64,000 nucleotides of DNA from Afipia birgiae 34632 (GCF_000308295.2 NZ_HG326652.1:1056392-1120391), one strand, 5' to 3'. Shown: positions 15,295 through 24,925, numbered from the stretch's first letter. Numbers and translations are program-made. Notes: a model not told the origin generated them from the sequence alone.

Positions 15295-17121
15295 ATGTGC
15301 GGAATTGTAGGAATTCTCGGACGGGGACCGGTCGCCGAGCAACTGGTCGACTCGCTCAAGCGTCTTGAGTATCGCGGTTATGACTCGGCTGGCGTCGCGA
15401 CGCTCGAAGGCGTGCTGCTCGATCGCCGCCGCGCTAAGGGCAAGCTGAAAAACCTGGAAGCCGTACTGAAGTCCTCGCCGCTCGGCGGGCATATTGGTAT
15501 CGGCCACACGCGCTGGGCCACCCACGGCAAGCCGACGGAAAACAACGCGCATCCTCATGCGACCGACAACGTCGCTGTCGTCCATAACGGCATTATCGAA
15601 AATTTCCGCGACCTGCGCACGCAGCTCGAAACACAGGGCGTGACGTTCTCCAGCGAGACCGACACCGAGGTTGTCGCGCATCTCGTGAATTCGTATCTTG
15701 CCAAGGGCCTGTCTCCCGCCGAGGCGGTGAAGGCAACACTGCCGCAGCTGCACGGCGCGTTCGCACTGGCCTTCATTTTCAGGGGCGAAGAGAACTTGAT
15801 GATCGGCGCCCGCAAGGGGGCGCCGCTGGCGGTCGGTTATGGCGACGGCGAAATGTATCTCGGCTCCGACGCCATCGCGCTCGGGCCGTTCACCGACACC
15901 ATCAGCTATCTCGATGACGGCGACTGGGTTGTGCTGTCTCGGAACGAAGCCACTGTGTACGACGACAAGAACGCCGTCGTCGAACGCGAGATTATCAAGC
16001 ACAACACCGCGACGTCGCTGGTGGACAAGGCGAACTACCGCCACTTCATGGCGAAGGAAATCCACGAGCAGCCTGAAGTTGTCGGTCATACACTGGCGCA
16101 CTACGTGGACATGGCCACCGAGAAGGTGGCGATGCCGGTCAAGCTGCCGTTCGACTTCAAAGACATTCAGCGCGTGTCGATCACGGCCTGCGGCACCGCG
16201 AGCTATGCGGGCTTCGTCGCAAAATACTGGTTCGAGCGATTGGCGCGTCTGCCGGTCGAACTCGATGTCGCGTCGGAGTTTCGTTATCGCGAAGCGCCGC
16301 TGCGCAAGGGTGACCTCGCGATCTTCATTTCGCAATCCGGCGAAACCGCCGATACGCTGGCGGCGCTGCGCTACGCCAAGTCGCAGGGCCTGCACACCAT
16401 CTCCGTCGTCAACGTCCCGACGTCGACCATCGCGCGCGAAAGCGAGACCGCGCTGCCGACGCTGGCCGGACCTGAAATCGGCGTCGCTTCGACCAAGGCA
16501 TTCACATGCCAGCTTGCGGCGCTGGCGGCTATCGCCATCGCGGCGGGCAGGGCGCGCGGCGAACTCTCAGAGACCGACGAGACGAAACTCGTGCATGGTC
16601 TTATCGAGGTGCCACGCCTGATGACGCAGGCGCTCGCACTCGAACCCCAGATCGAGAAGCTCGCCCGCGACATCGCAAAGAGCAAGGACGTCCTCTATCT
16701 CGGCCGTGGCACCAATTATCCGCTGGCGCTGGAAGGCGCGCTGAAGCTGAAGGAAATCTCCTACATCCACGCCGAAGGCTACGCGGCCGGCGAACTCAAG
16801 CATGGACCGATCGCGCTGATCGATGAGACGATGCCGGTCGTCGTGATCGCGCCCCATGATCGCGTGTTCGAGAAGACGGTGTCGAACATGCAGGAAGTCG
16901 CCGCGCGTGGCGGGCGTATCATTCTGATGACCGACGCGCAGGGGGCCAAGGAAGCCACCGTCGAGTCACTGGTGACCATTATCCTGCCGGACATGCCGGC
17001 TACGGTGACCCCGCTGGTCTATGCAATCCCGGTGCAACTGCTGGCCTATCATACGGCGGTCGTAATGGGCACCGACGTCGACCAGCCGCGGAACCTCGCC
17101 AAATCTGTGACTGTTGAGTAG
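15295..17121 (+). CDS. glmS: glutamine--fructose-6-phosphate aminotransferase (isomerizing)
   Basis: GlmS converts fructose-6-phosphate and glutamine to glucosamine-6-phosphate, the first step of hexosamine synthesis. The 608-residue product starts MCGIVGILG, so the glutaminase nucleophile becomes the N-terminal Cys after Met removal; this fixes the start at 15295 rather than the upstream ATG at 15223. Glutaminase motifs GHTRWATHGKPTENNAHPH and the two SIS sugar-isomerase domains (TACGTASYAG, SQSGETADT; later YLGRGTNYPLALEGALKLKE) are all present. It ends LAKSVTVE, the usual GlmS C-terminus. Confidence 0.97.
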   Translation: MCGIVGILGRGPVAEQLVDSLKRLEYRGYDSAGVATLEGVLLDRRRAKGKLKNLEAVLKSSPLGGHIGIGHTRWATHGKPTENNAHPHATDNVAVVHNGIIENFRDLRTQLETQGVTFSSETDTEVVAHLVNSYLAKGLSPAEAVKATLPQLHGAFALAFIFRGEENLMIGARKGAPLAVGYGDGEMYLGSDAIALGPFTDTISYLDDGDWVVLSRNEATVYDDKNAVVEREIIKHNTATSLVDKANYRHFMAKEIHEQPEVVGHTLAHYVDMATEKVAMPVKLPFDFKDIQRVSITACGTASYAGFVAKYWFERLARLPVELDVASEFRYREAPLRKGDLAIFISQSGETADTLAALRYAKSQGLHTISVVNVPTSTIARESETALPTLAGPEIGVASTKAFTCQLAALAAIAIAAGRARGELSETDETKLVHGLIEVPRLMTQALALEPQIEKLARDIAKSKDVLYLGRGTNYPLALEGALKLKEISYIHAEGYAAGELKHGPIALIDETMPVVVIAPHDRVFEKTVSNMQEVAARGGRIILMTDAQGAKEATVESLVTIILPDMPATVTPLVYAIPVQLLAYHTAVVMGTDVDQPRNLAKSVTVE

Positions 17122-17242
17122 CCGCAGGCAGACAAACGGTCGCAGTGCGGACGGTCCGCGCCCCGAAAAGTCTGATACAGTGGTGTCGCAATAATTTGCG
17201 ATGCTGTTCTAACATTTCGCGTGAGGATGGTTCGGTTCTACG

Positions 17243-18019
17243 ATGAATGAGACCACGCCCAACATGATCCCCGGCGGTTTGCCGCCTGTTCCGTCGCCGG
17301 ACGCCCCGCGCGGCGCGATGGCGCGGCTGCGCCGCTATTTTCTGACCGGTCTGATTATTGCCGGTCCCATCGCGATTACGATCTACCTGATCTGGTGGTT
17401 CGTGACCTGGGTGGACGGCATCGTGCGTCCGTTCGTGCCGATCGCCTATCGTCCCGAAACCTACCTGCCGTTCGGGCTTCCAGGCTATGGCCTGATCGTC
17501 GCCTTCTTTGCGCTGACGATGCTGGGATTTCTGGCGGCAAACCTTATTGGCCGAACGCTGGTTGATTTCGGCGAAAACCTGCTTGGCCGTATGCCGGTGG
17601 TGCGCGCGATCTATCGCGGCCTCAAGCAGGTGTTCGAGACGCTGTTCTCCGGCAACGGATCGAGCTTCCGCAAGGTGGGGCTCGTGGAATTTCCGTCGCC
17701 GGGCATGTGGTCGATCGTTCTGATCTCTCAGCCGCCGAGCGTCGAGATCGCGTCAGGTCTCCCGGGCAAGGAAGAATTCATTTCGGTCTTCCTGCCGTGT
17801 GCACCTAACCCGACCACGGGATTCTTCTTCTACGTGCCCAAGAGCAAAATCATCGAGGTCGATATGAGCACGGACGCTGCGGCGACGCTGATCATGTCGG
17901 CAGGTGTTGTGCAGCCCGGCGGCGACGCGCAGAAGAAAGTCAACGCGCTGGCCGAGATGGCCAATGCCGCACGCGTCGCGACCGCGTCGCAGACGCCGGA
18001 CCCGGCGAAGGTGGACTAA
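17243..18019 (+). CDS. DUF502 family inner-membrane protein
   Basis: A 258-residue protein. A Pro-rich N-terminus is followed by two TM helices (YFLTGLIIAGPIAITIYLIWWF at about 33-54 and GLIVAFFALTMLGFLAANLI at about 83-102). A soluble domain then contains RMPVVRAIYRGLKQV, NPTTGFFFYVPK and a C-terminal helical part. These are hallmarks of the DUF502 family, which is widespread in proteobacteria; its function is not established. It is convergent with recG and the stop codons overlap by four bases. Confidence 0.88.
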   Translation: MNETTPNMIPGGLPPVPSPDAPRGAMARLRRYFLTGLIIAGPIAITIYLIWWFVTWVDGIVRPFVPIAYRPETYLPFGLPGYGLIVAFFALTMLGFLAANLIGRTLVDFGENLLGRMPVVRAIYRGLKQVFETLFSGNGSSFRKVGLVEFPSPGMWSIVLISQPPSVEIASGLPGKEEFISVFLPCAPNPTTGFFFYVPKSKIIEVDMSTDAAATLIMSAGVVQPGGDAQKKVNALAEMANAARVATASQTPDPAKVD

Positions 18020-20124
18020 CCCGCACCAATCAGCGGCAACGCCTCGTCCCGCTCATACAGATAGAGCAGGCAACGCAGCGCTTCGCCACGTTCGCCGTTG
18101 AGCTTCGGATTGTCCTGCATGATCCGCACCGCTTCGTCGCGGGCCTGCGCGATGAGCTGGGCGTGGACCTCGGGCCGCGCGATGCGATAGCCGGGCAGGC
18201 CGCTCTGGCGGGTGCCGAGCACTTCGCCTTCGCCGCGCAAACGTAAATCCTCCTCGGCGATGCGAAAGCCGTCGGTGGTTTCGCGGATCACCTTCAGCCG
18301 CGCGGCGGACATTTCGGTCAGGGGCTCGTGATAGAGCAGGAGGCATGTCGAGGCCTCAGAACCCCGGCCGATGCGCCCGCGCAACTGATGCAACTGGGCG
18401 AGGCCGAAGCGCTCGGCGTTCTCGATCACCATGATGGAAGCAGCGGGGACATCGACACCGACCTCGACCACCGTTGTCGCCACCAGCACCTGAATCTCGC
18501 CGGCGGCGAACTGCGCCATGACGCGATCCTTTTCGGGGCCCTTCATCTGGCCGTGAACAAGGCCGACGCGGTCGCCGAAACGTTTCTGAAAAATCTCGAA
18601 ACGTTTTGTCGCGTTGGTCAGGTGTTCGATACCCTCGGCTTCGGATTCCTCCACCAGCGGGCAAATCCAGTAGACCAGCTTGCCGCTCTCGATGGCGCGG
18701 CCGACCGCGTCGATGATCTCTCCGGTGCGGCTGTCGGCGACCGCGCGGGTGTCGATCGGCTGGCGGCCCGCGGGCTTTTCACGCAACTCCGAAATATCCA
18801 TGTCGCCGAAGTACGTGAGCACCAGCGTGCGCGGGATCGGTGTGGCGCTCAGCACCAGCACATCGACGGCGTCGCCTTTCTCGGTCAGCGCGAGACGCTC
18901 ACGCACGCCGAAGCGGTGTTGTTCGTCCACGACGGCGAGCGCCAGCGCCTTGAAGATCACATCGTCCTGGATCAGCGCATGGGTGCCGACCAGAAGATCG
19001 ATCTCGCCGTCCGCGAGGCGCGTGATGATGTCGCGGCGCTCCTTGCCTTTCTCGCGGCCGGTGAGAATGGCGACGCGCATTCCGGAACGCTCCGCCAGCG
19101 GCGTGATGGTCTTGATGTGCTGACGCGCGAGGATTTCCGTCGGCGCCATCAGTGCCGCCTGCTTGCCGGTCTCCGCGACAGCGGCTGCCGCCAGCAGCGC
19201 CACGACGGTCTTGCCCGATCCGACGTCGCCTTGCAGCAGGCGTAACATGCGGACCGGTTGATTGAGATCGCTGGCGATGGCCTTTGCCGCGTCCTGCTGC
19301 GATGCAGTCAGCGCGTAGGGCAGTGCGTCGATGATCTTGTGGCGCAGATGTCCGTCGCCCGCATTGCGCACACCGGCGGGACGGCGCAGTTGCGCGCGCA
19401 CCAGCGCCAACGCCAGTTGGCCGGCCAACAGTTCGTCGAATGCCAGCCGTGACCAGAACGGATTTTGCGGCAGGATGTCGGTGAGTTCGACTGGTTCGTG
19501 GACCCGGTGCAATGCTTCGGCGATGGGCGGGAACGAACAGCGCCGCAGGACTTCAGGGCTGATCCATTCGGGCAAGGCCGGGAGCTTTTGCAGCGCCTGC
19601 GCCATGGCGCGGCGGATCGAACCGATGGCGAGGCCTTCGGTCAGCGGATAGACCGTGTCGATCTGCGGCAACTTGGCGAGACCTTCCTCGTCGACCACGC
19701 GGTCGGGATGCACGATCTGCAAGGTGCCGTCGAACATCTGCGCGGTGCCCGAGACAAAACGCTTCTCGCCCTTCGGCAGCAGCTTCTCGATGTACTCCGG
19801 TTTGGCGCGAAAATAGGTGAGGACTACGTCGCCGGTTTCGTCGCTGGCGTAGACGAGGTGAGGCGCACGCGAGCGGCCCGGAGGCGCCGGCCGGTGACGG
19901 TCGATGGTCACCTCCAGCGTCACCACGGTTCCGGGAACGGCTTCGGCGATCGTCGGCCGCGTGCGGCGGTCGATCACATTCGTCGGCAGATGCAGCAGCA
20001 AATCGACCAGACGCGGCGTCTCGCTGCGGTCAAGCAGATAGCGAAACAGCTTGTCCTGCTTCGGCCCGACGCCGGACAGGCTCGTGACGGGCGCGAACAG
20101 CGGATTGAGCAGGGAAGGGCGCAT
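18016..20124 (-). CDS. recG: ATP-dependent DNA helicase RecG
   Basis: RecG remodels stalled replication forks and branch-migrates Holliday junctions. The 702-residue product has an N-terminal wedge/OB domain (about 1-200), then helicase motifs I (LQGDVGSGKTVVALL), Ia (LMAPTEILARQH), II (VVDEQHRFGV, the DEQH box), III (LSATPIPRTL), V and VI (QLRGRIGRG). Length and order are standard. The ATG is at 20122-20124, and the gene diverges from sdhE-mfd across a 305-bp region that holds copy 2 of the double-hairpin element. Confidence 0.96.
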   Translation of the reverse strand: MRPSLLNPLFAPVTSLSGVGPKQDKLFRYLLDRSETPRLVDLLLHLPTNVIDRRTRPTIAEAVPGTVVTLEVTIDRHRPAPPGRSRAPHLVYASDETGDVVLTYFRAKPEYIEKLLPKGEKRFVSGTAQMFDGTLQIVHPDRVVDEEGLAKLPQIDTVYPLTEGLAIGSIRRAMAQALQKLPALPEWISPEVLRRCSFPPIAEALHRVHEPVELTDILPQNPFWSRLAFDELLAGQLALALVRAQLRRPAGVRNAGDGHLRHKIIDALPYALTASQQDAAKAIASDLNQPVRMLRLLQGDVGSGKTVVALLAAAAVAETGKQAALMAPTEILARQHIKTITPLAERSGMRVAILTGREKGKERRDIITRLADGEIDLLVGTHALIQDDVIFKALALAVVDEQHRFGVRERLALTEKGDAVDVLVLSATPIPRTLVLTYFGDMDISELREKPAGRQPIDTRAVADSRTGEIIDAVGRAIESGKLVYWICPLVEESEAEGIEHLTNATKRFEIFQKRFGDRVGLVHGQMKGPEKDRVMAQFAAGEIQVLVATTVVEVGVDVPAASIMVIENAERFGLAQLHQLRGRIGRGSEASTCLLLYHEPLTEMSAARLKVIRETTDGFRIAEEDLRLRGEGEVLGTRQSGLPGYRIARPEVHAQLIAQARDEAVRIMQDNPKLNGERGEALRCLLYLYERDEALPLIGAG

Positions 20125-20234
20125 TCAGATCGACTCAAGGTGGAAACTTGCTGCTGCTTTTGCATATCCCGAATGCAAGGACAGAGAAATGCTGACATCG
20201 GCAGTCATGATGGCTATATCAGCCCTCCCGGCGA

Positions 20235-20396
20235 ATGGATTGAACTGGACATTCGCGATCTTACGGCCGCGGATATGTAACGCGAATGTCCAGTTCAAAT
20301 CCATTTCAACACTATATTTGCCAGTGGCCCGTTGATTCCAACATTCGCAAACATGCCGGCTGAAACGGGATGCGAATCTTGGAATCGGGCCACTGG
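20235..20396. repeat. 162-bp divergent double-hairpin element, copy 2
   Basis: Two hairpins fill most of the recG-sdhE gap. The first has arms 20235-20257 and 20281-20304 with a 23-base loop; an extra A lies in the right arm. The second has arms 20321-20349 and 20371-20396 with a 21-base loop; an extra three bases (GTT/TTG) lie in the left arm. Loop-proximal stems read GGACATTCGCG and AACATTCGCA. The AT-rich spacer is 20305-20320. Hairpin lengths (70 and 76 bp) and total length (162 bp) match copy 1 at 1810-1971 (71, 77 and 162 bp), while most stem bases differ. Confidence 0.85.
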
Positions 20397-20429
20397 TCCG
20401 GGCTTTTTGCGTTGGAGAAAGTGACGGAC

Positions 20430-20720
20430 ATGACGGGAACGACACGATCGAGCGATGGCCTCGACGACAGACGCAAGCGCCTGCTGTTCCGCTGCTGGCA
20501 TCGCGGGACACGCGAAATGGACCTGATCCTCGGGGGCTTTGCCGATGCGAATATCGCAGCGCTGTCCGACGCCGAGATGGCCGATCTCGAAAGCCTGATG
20601 GAATTGCCGGACCCTGACCTTTACGCGGCGTTCAGCGGCGCCCAGCCGCTCGTGTCTCCCTACCAGGATGGTATTTTTATCCGCATCAAGCATTTTCTGG
20701 ATGCGAGCCACCGTTCATGA
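20430..20720 (+). CDS. sdhE: FAD assembly factor SdhE
   Basis: SdhE (YgfY/Sdh5 family) promotes covalent flavinylation of the succinate dehydrogenase flavoprotein. The 96-residue product has the invariant RGTREMD segment (FRCWHRGTREMDLILGGF) and the all-helical family length. ATG 20430 is preferred to the ATG at 20370, which lies inside the repeat hairpin. Its stop overlaps the mfd start by four bases (ATGA), so translation is probably coupled. Confidence 0.93.
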   Translation: MTGTTRSSDGLDDRRKRLLFRCWHRGTREMDLILGGFADANIAALSDAEMADLESLMELPDPDLYAAFSGAQPLVSPYQDGIFIRIKHFLDASHRS

Positions 20721-23700
20721 AGTCGCCTGTTCGATCTCCAGCCCAACTGCTTCGCCCCGGCCACGTGCTGACGCTGTCCAACGTCGCCGAGGGCGCGGAG
20801 GCGCTTGTCGTATCGGACATGGCGCGCGCGGTCGCGGCCAAGCCGAACCCACCCGCCATCAGCCTCGCCGTGGTTTGCCGCGACGGACCGCGCATGGCGC
20901 AGCTGGCGCGTGCACTGGAATTCTTCGCGCCGGATTTGCCGGTGATGCAGTTCCCGGCGTGGGACTGTCAGCCCTATGACCGCGTGTCGCCCCATGGCGG
21001 TATCCTGGCGCAGCGCCTGACCACGCTGGCGAAACTGTCGCGCCTTCAGGGCAGCGAGAAGCCGTTGATCGTGCTGACCACGGTCAATGCCATCGTTCAG
21101 CGCGTGCCCGCGCGTGACGTGGTGGCGGCGCAGGCGCTGTCGGTTGCGCCCGGACATCGCGTGGCGATGGACAACATCGCGGCGTGGCTTGAGCACAACG
21201 GCTACAACCGCACCTCGACCGTGCGCGAGCCGGGCGAATACGCGGTGCGCGGCGGCATCCTCGATCTGTATCCGGCCGGGCTCGATCAGCCGGTCAGATT
21301 CGATTTCTTCGGCGACACACTGGAATCGATCCGTACGTTCGATGCGGAATCGCAGCGCACGCTGCACGACATGCGCGGGCTCGATCTCGTACCGGTGTCG
21401 GAATTCCAGCTGGTGACGGAGACCATCAAACGCTTCCGCATGGGCTATGTCGCGACGTTCGGCGCTCCGGACCGCGACGATATGCTGTATGAGGCGGTCA
21501 GCGAAGGCCGCCGCCATCCCGGCATGGAGCACTGGCTGCCGCTGTTTCAGGAGCGGATGGACACGCTGTTCGACTATCTCGGCGCTGCGCCCATCGTGAT
21601 GGAGCCGCTGGCCGAGGATGCCGCGCGCGAACGCTTCACCCAGATCAACGATTACTATGAGGCGCGGCGCGAGGTGATGGACACGCCGGGCGGCGGCGCG
21701 ATCTACAAGCCGCTGCCGCCGGACCGGCTGTATCTCACCGACACCGAATGGGCCTCGCTGCTTTCCGACAGTTCGCTGGCGCGGCTGACACCGTTTGCCC
21801 TGCCTGAGGGCGAGGGCGTCGTTGACATCGATGCGCGGCAGGGGCGCGACTTCGCGCCTGAGCGCGGAGACACCAACGTCAACGTGTTCGAAGGCGTGGT
21901 GGCGCATATCAACGGCCTGCAGGCCGCGCGCAAGAAAGTCGTCGTCGCGCTGTGGTCCGAGGGTTCGCGCGACCGCATGGCGAGCATGCTCAAGGACCAC
22001 AAGCTGCTCAACACCACCAGCGTCAATTCCTGGCGCGCGGTGCAGGCGACGCCGCGCAACGAGACCATGCTGGCCGTGGTCGGCCTTGAATCCGGCTTTG
22101 AGACCGAGACCATCGCGCTGATCACCGAGCAGGACATTCTCGGCGACCGTCTGGTGCGTCCGCGCAAGGCGACCCGCAAGCTCGAGAACTTCATCTCGGA
22201 AGTCACCAGTCTCGCCACCGGCGATCTGGTGGTGCATGTCGAGCACGGAATCGGGCGGTTCGTGGGCTTGCAGACCTTGCAGGTCGGCGGCGCGCCGCAC
22301 GACTGCCTTGAACTGCATTACGCCAATGACACCAAGCTGTTTCTGCCGGTCGAAAACATCGAACTGCTGTCGCGCTACGGCTCCGACCAGACCAATGTTG
22401 AACTGGATCGCCTGGGCGGCGGCGGTTGGCAGGCGCGCAAGGCCAAGCTCAAGAACCGCATTCGCGAGATCGCGGGCGACCTGATCAAGATCGCCGCGGA
22501 GCGGCATGTCCATGTCGCGCCGAAGTTTCCGGTGCATCAGGGCACCTACGACGAATTCTGCGCGCGCTTTCCTTACGAGGAAACTGAAGACCAACTCGGC
22601 GCGATCAATTCGGCGCTGCATGACCTCGACGCCGGGCGTCCGATGGACCGGCTGGTCTGCGGTGACGTCGGCTTCGGCAAGACGGAAGTCGCGTTGCGCG
22701 CGGCGTTTGCCGTGGCGCTGGACGGCAAGCAGGTCGCTGTCGTGGTGCCGACCACGCTGCTGGCGCGGCAGCACACCAAGACCTTTACCGAACGCTTCAA
22801 GGGTTTCCCCGTGAACGTGGCGCAGGCCTCGCGCCTGGTCGCGCCGAAGCAGATGACGCAGGTCAAGAAGGACCTCGGCGACGGCAAGATCGACATTATC
22901 GTCGGCACCCACGCGCTGCTGGGCAAGAGCATCAAGTTCAAGGACCTTGGCCTCCTGATTGTGGACGAGGAGCAGCACTTCGGCGTCTCCCACAAGGAGC
23001 GGCTGAAGCAGTTGCGCGCCGAGGTTCATGTGCTGACGCTGTCGGCGACGCCGATCCCGCGCACGCTGCAACTGGCGCTGACGGGGGTGCGCGAACTGTC
23101 GATCATCGCGTCGCCGCCGGTCGATCGCCTCGCGGTGCGCACCTTCATCGCGCCGCATGATGCGCTGATGATCCGCGAAGCGCTGCTGCGCGAGCGGTAC
23201 CGTGGCGGTCAGGCGTTCTATGTGTGTCCGCGTATCGAGTACCTCGCCGAGGCCAAGGATTTTCTCGACAAGCACGTGCCCGAGATGAAAGTCGCGGTCG
23301 CGCACGGCCAGATGCCGCCGACGGTGATCGAGGACATCATGTCGGCGTTCTACGACGGCAAGTACGATGTGCTGCTCTCGACCACGATTGTGGAATCCGG
23401 TCTCGACATTCCGTCGGCGAACACGCTGATCGTGCATCGCGCCGACATGTTCGGTCTCGCGCAGCTCTATCAGTTGCGTGGCCGTGTCGGCCGCTCGAAG
23501 CTGCGCGCCTATGCGCTGTTCACGCTGCCGTCCACGCACAAGATCACCGCGCAGGCCGAGCGCCGCCTGAAAGTGCTGCAGTCGCTGGAAAACCTCGGCG
23601 CGGGCTTCCAGCTGGCATCGCACGATCTCGACATTCGCGGCGCGGGCAATCTGCTCGGCGAGGAACAATCGGGCCATATCAAGGAAGTCGGATTCGAGCT

Positions 23701-24232
23701 GTATCAATCGATGCTGGAGGAGGCGATCCTGTCGCTCAAAGCCGGCATCTCCGAGCCGGTCGCAGACCGCTGGTCGCCGCAGATCACCCTTGGCATGCCG
23801 GTCCTCATTCCGGAAGACTACGTGCAGGATCTCTCGATCCGGCTGTCGCTCTATCGCCGCCTTGCAGATCTCGACACCGGCGACGAGATTGAGAACTTCG
23901 GCGCGGAGTTGCGCGACCGCTTCGGACCGTTGCCGGACGAGGTGCGTTACCTGTTCCAGATCGCGGCGATCAAGTCGTATTGCCGCCGCGCCAACATCGA
24001 GAAGGTCGATGCCGGGCCGAAGGGCGCGGTCATTACGTTCCGCGACAACTCGTTCGCGCAGCCGGAGAAGCTGGTTTACTTCATCCGTCAGCACGGGCAG
24101 GCCGCGAAGGTGCGTCCCGATATGAAGGTGGTGTTCTTCCAGGAATGGAGCACGCCCGAGGAGCGCGTCGAAGGCACGACCACGATCCTGCGCGATCTTG
24201 CCAATCTGGCAGAGGGCAAGAAGGCGGCGTGA
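20717..24232 (+). CDS. mfd: transcription-repair coupling factor
   Basis: Mfd displaces RNA polymerase stalled at DNA lesions and recruits UvrA. The 1171-residue product has the UvrB-like N-terminal region, the RNAP-interaction (CarD-like) domain around HVEHGIGRFVGLQTLQVGG, and RecG-like helicase motifs: CGDVGFGKTEVALRAAFAV, DEEQHFGVSHKERLK, LSATPIPRTLQLAL, and QLYQLRGRVGRSKLRAYA. A C-terminal TRCF domain follows (LSIRLSLYRRLADL). Standard length. Overlaps sdhE by four bases. A very long antisense frame over this gene is a GC-content shadow. Confidence 0.97.
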   Translation: MKSPVRSPAQLLRPGHVLTLSNVAEGAEALVVSDMARAVAAKPNPPAISLAVVCRDGPRMAQLARALEFFAPDLPVMQFPAWDCQPYDRVSPHGGILAQRLTTLAKLSRLQGSEKPLIVLTTVNAIVQRVPARDVVAAQALSVAPGHRVAMDNIAAWLEHNGYNRTSTVREPGEYAVRGGILDLYPAGLDQPVRFDFFGDTLESIRTFDAESQRTLHDMRGLDLVPVSEFQLVTETIKRFRMGYVATFGAPDRDDMLYEAVSEGRRHPGMEHWLPLFQERMDTLFDYLGAAPIVMEPLAEDAARERFTQINDYYEARREVMDTPGGGAIYKPLPPDRLYLTDTEWASLLSDSSLARLTPFALPEGEGVVDIDARQGRDFAPERGDTNVNVFEGVVAHINGLQAARKKVVVALWSEGSRDRMASMLKDHKLLNTTSVNSWRAVQATPRNETMLAVVGLESGFETETIALITEQDILGDRLVRPRKATRKLENFISEVTSLATGDLVVHVEHGIGRFVGLQTLQVGGAPHDCLELHYANDTKLFLPVENIELLSRYGSDQTNVELDRLGGGGWQARKAKLKNRIREIAGDLIKIAAERHVHVAPKFPVHQGTYDEFCARFPYEETEDQLGAINSALHDLDAGRPMDRLVCGDVGFGKTEVALRAAFAVALDGKQVAVVVPTTLLARQHTKTFTERFKGFPVNVAQASRLVAPKQMTQVKKDLGDGKIDIIVGTHALLGKSIKFKDLGLLIVDEEQHFGVSHKERLKQLRAEVHVLTLSATPIPRTLQLALTGVRELSIIASPPVDRLAVRTFIAPHDALMIREALLRERYRGGQAFYVCPRIEYLAEAKDFLDKHVPEMKVAVAHGQMPPTVIEDIMSAFYDGKYDVLLSTTIVESGLDIPSANTLIVHRADMFGLAQLYQLRGRVGRSKLRAYALFTLPSTHKITAQAERRLKVLQSLENLGAGFQLASHDLDIRGAGNLLGEEQSGHIKEVGFELYQSMLEEAILSLKAGISEPVADRWSPQITLGMPVLIPEDYVQDLSIRLSLYRRLADLDTGDEIENFGAELRDRFGPLPDEVRYLFQIAAIKSYCRRANIEKVDAGPKGAVITFRDNSFAQPEKLVYFIRQHGQAAKVRPDMKVVFFQEWSTPEERVEGTTTILRDLANLAEGKKAA

Positions 24233-24256
24233 AGTCGCATTGGCTCCGCCCGCTCA

Positions 24257-24326
24257 TTCCCGCGCAAGCGGGAATCCAGTCATCGTATTCGGAAAGCCGG
24301 CCCCGGGTCCCCGCTTGCGCGGGGAC
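24257..24326. repeat. pair of intergenic GC palindromes
   Basis: Two short perfect hairpins lie 32 bp apart: TTCCCGC-GCAA-GCGGGAA (24257-24274) and GTCCCCGC-TTGC-GCGGGGAC (24307-24326). Their loops are reverse complements of each other, so the two form a mirrored pair downstream of mfd. They probably belong to a REP-like family and may also end mfd transcription. Confidence 0.6.
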
Positions 24327-24344
24327 GAGCGGGTTTATGGAAGC

Positions 24345-24428
24345 CGTCATTGCGAGCGAAGCGAAGCAATCCAGAGCTTCCACGACCAAGGCTGGATTGC
24401 TTCGTCGCTTACGCTCCTCGCAATGACG
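24345..24428. repeat. R1 palindromic repeat (CGTCATTGCGAG family), copy 1
   Basis: An 84-bp long-stem inverted repeat bounded by CGTCATTGCGAG and CTCGCAATGACG, with inner arms GAAGCAATCCAG and CTGGATTGCTTC. It lies between mfd and the convergent PRC-barrel gene. Three further copies are at 37240-37322, 49008-49087 and 51828-51909; all are intergenic. Confidence 0.85.
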
Positions 24429-24451
24429 AAGAGCGATTTTGGGTAGAACCG

Positions 24452-24841
24452 TTACTTCGGATACTTGAACTCAGGCGCGGCCTTCAGCGCCTCCTTGGTC
24501 GTGTTCATTTTCGCGGACCAGGTGTCCTTGTCCTTGTTGTAGCTGACCCGAACGGACGACGGAGACACGGCGACATAGTGTTCGCCCATGCCGAGGAATC
24601 CGCCGACCGACAGGATCATGGCCTGGATCTGTTCGCCCTTGCCGATGGCGAGATCGGTGATTTCGCCGACCTTTTCATCCTTCTGATTGTAGACGTTCAG
24701 GCCCTTGAGCTTGGAGCTGAACATCTCGTCCTTCGCGACGGTCGAGAACTTGGCTTCAGCGGGAGCGGTTCCGCTGGTCTGGGCGAGAGCGGGACTGGCG
24801 AGCACAGCCAGCGACGCGGCGATGAGTGCAAACTTCTTCAT
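24452..24841 (-). CDS. exported PRC-barrel domain protein
   Basis: A 129-residue protein with a clear signal peptide (MKKFALIAASLAVLASPALA, cleavage after ALA). A PRC-barrel core follows: SSKLKGLNVYNQKDEKVGEI, then TDLAIGKGEQIQAMILSVGG and HYVAVSPSSVRV. PRC-barrels are small beta domains found in ribosome maturation factors, photosynthetic reaction centres and periplasmic stress proteins; the role here is unknown. It stands alone, with a repeat downstream and a divergence-free 84-bp gap upstream. Confidence 0.8.
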   Translation of the reverse strand: MKKFALIAASLAVLASPALAQTSGTAPAEAKFSTVAKDEMFSSKLKGLNVYNQKDEKVGEITDLAIGKGEQIQAMILSVGGFLGMGEHYVAVSPSSVRVSYNKDKDTWSAKMNTTKEALKAAPEFKYPK

Positions 24842-24925
24842 GGTAATCCTCCAAATTCGACAAGAGGCTCACCAATGCGAAGCTGGAGCGATTGTTCCGG
24901 GCAATATTGCAAGTGTAAGCGTGGC

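Noticed and set aside
23630-23650. GACATTCGCG inside mfd as a further copy of the hairpin core
   Set aside because: It encodes the conserved LDIRGAGNLLG segment of Mfd and has no complementary arm nearby.
20660-24094. Antisense open frame of 1144 codons opposite mfd
   Set aside because: It is the complement of a fully convincing mfd. Its product is Arg/His/Gln-rich low-complexity sequence with no motif, typical of GC-rich antisense frames.
24345-24428. R1 palindromes as simple transcription terminators
   Set aside because: Stems of 80-84 bp with conserved interiors and no T-run, repeated at four unrelated places, fit a repeat family better, though they may still stop transcription.
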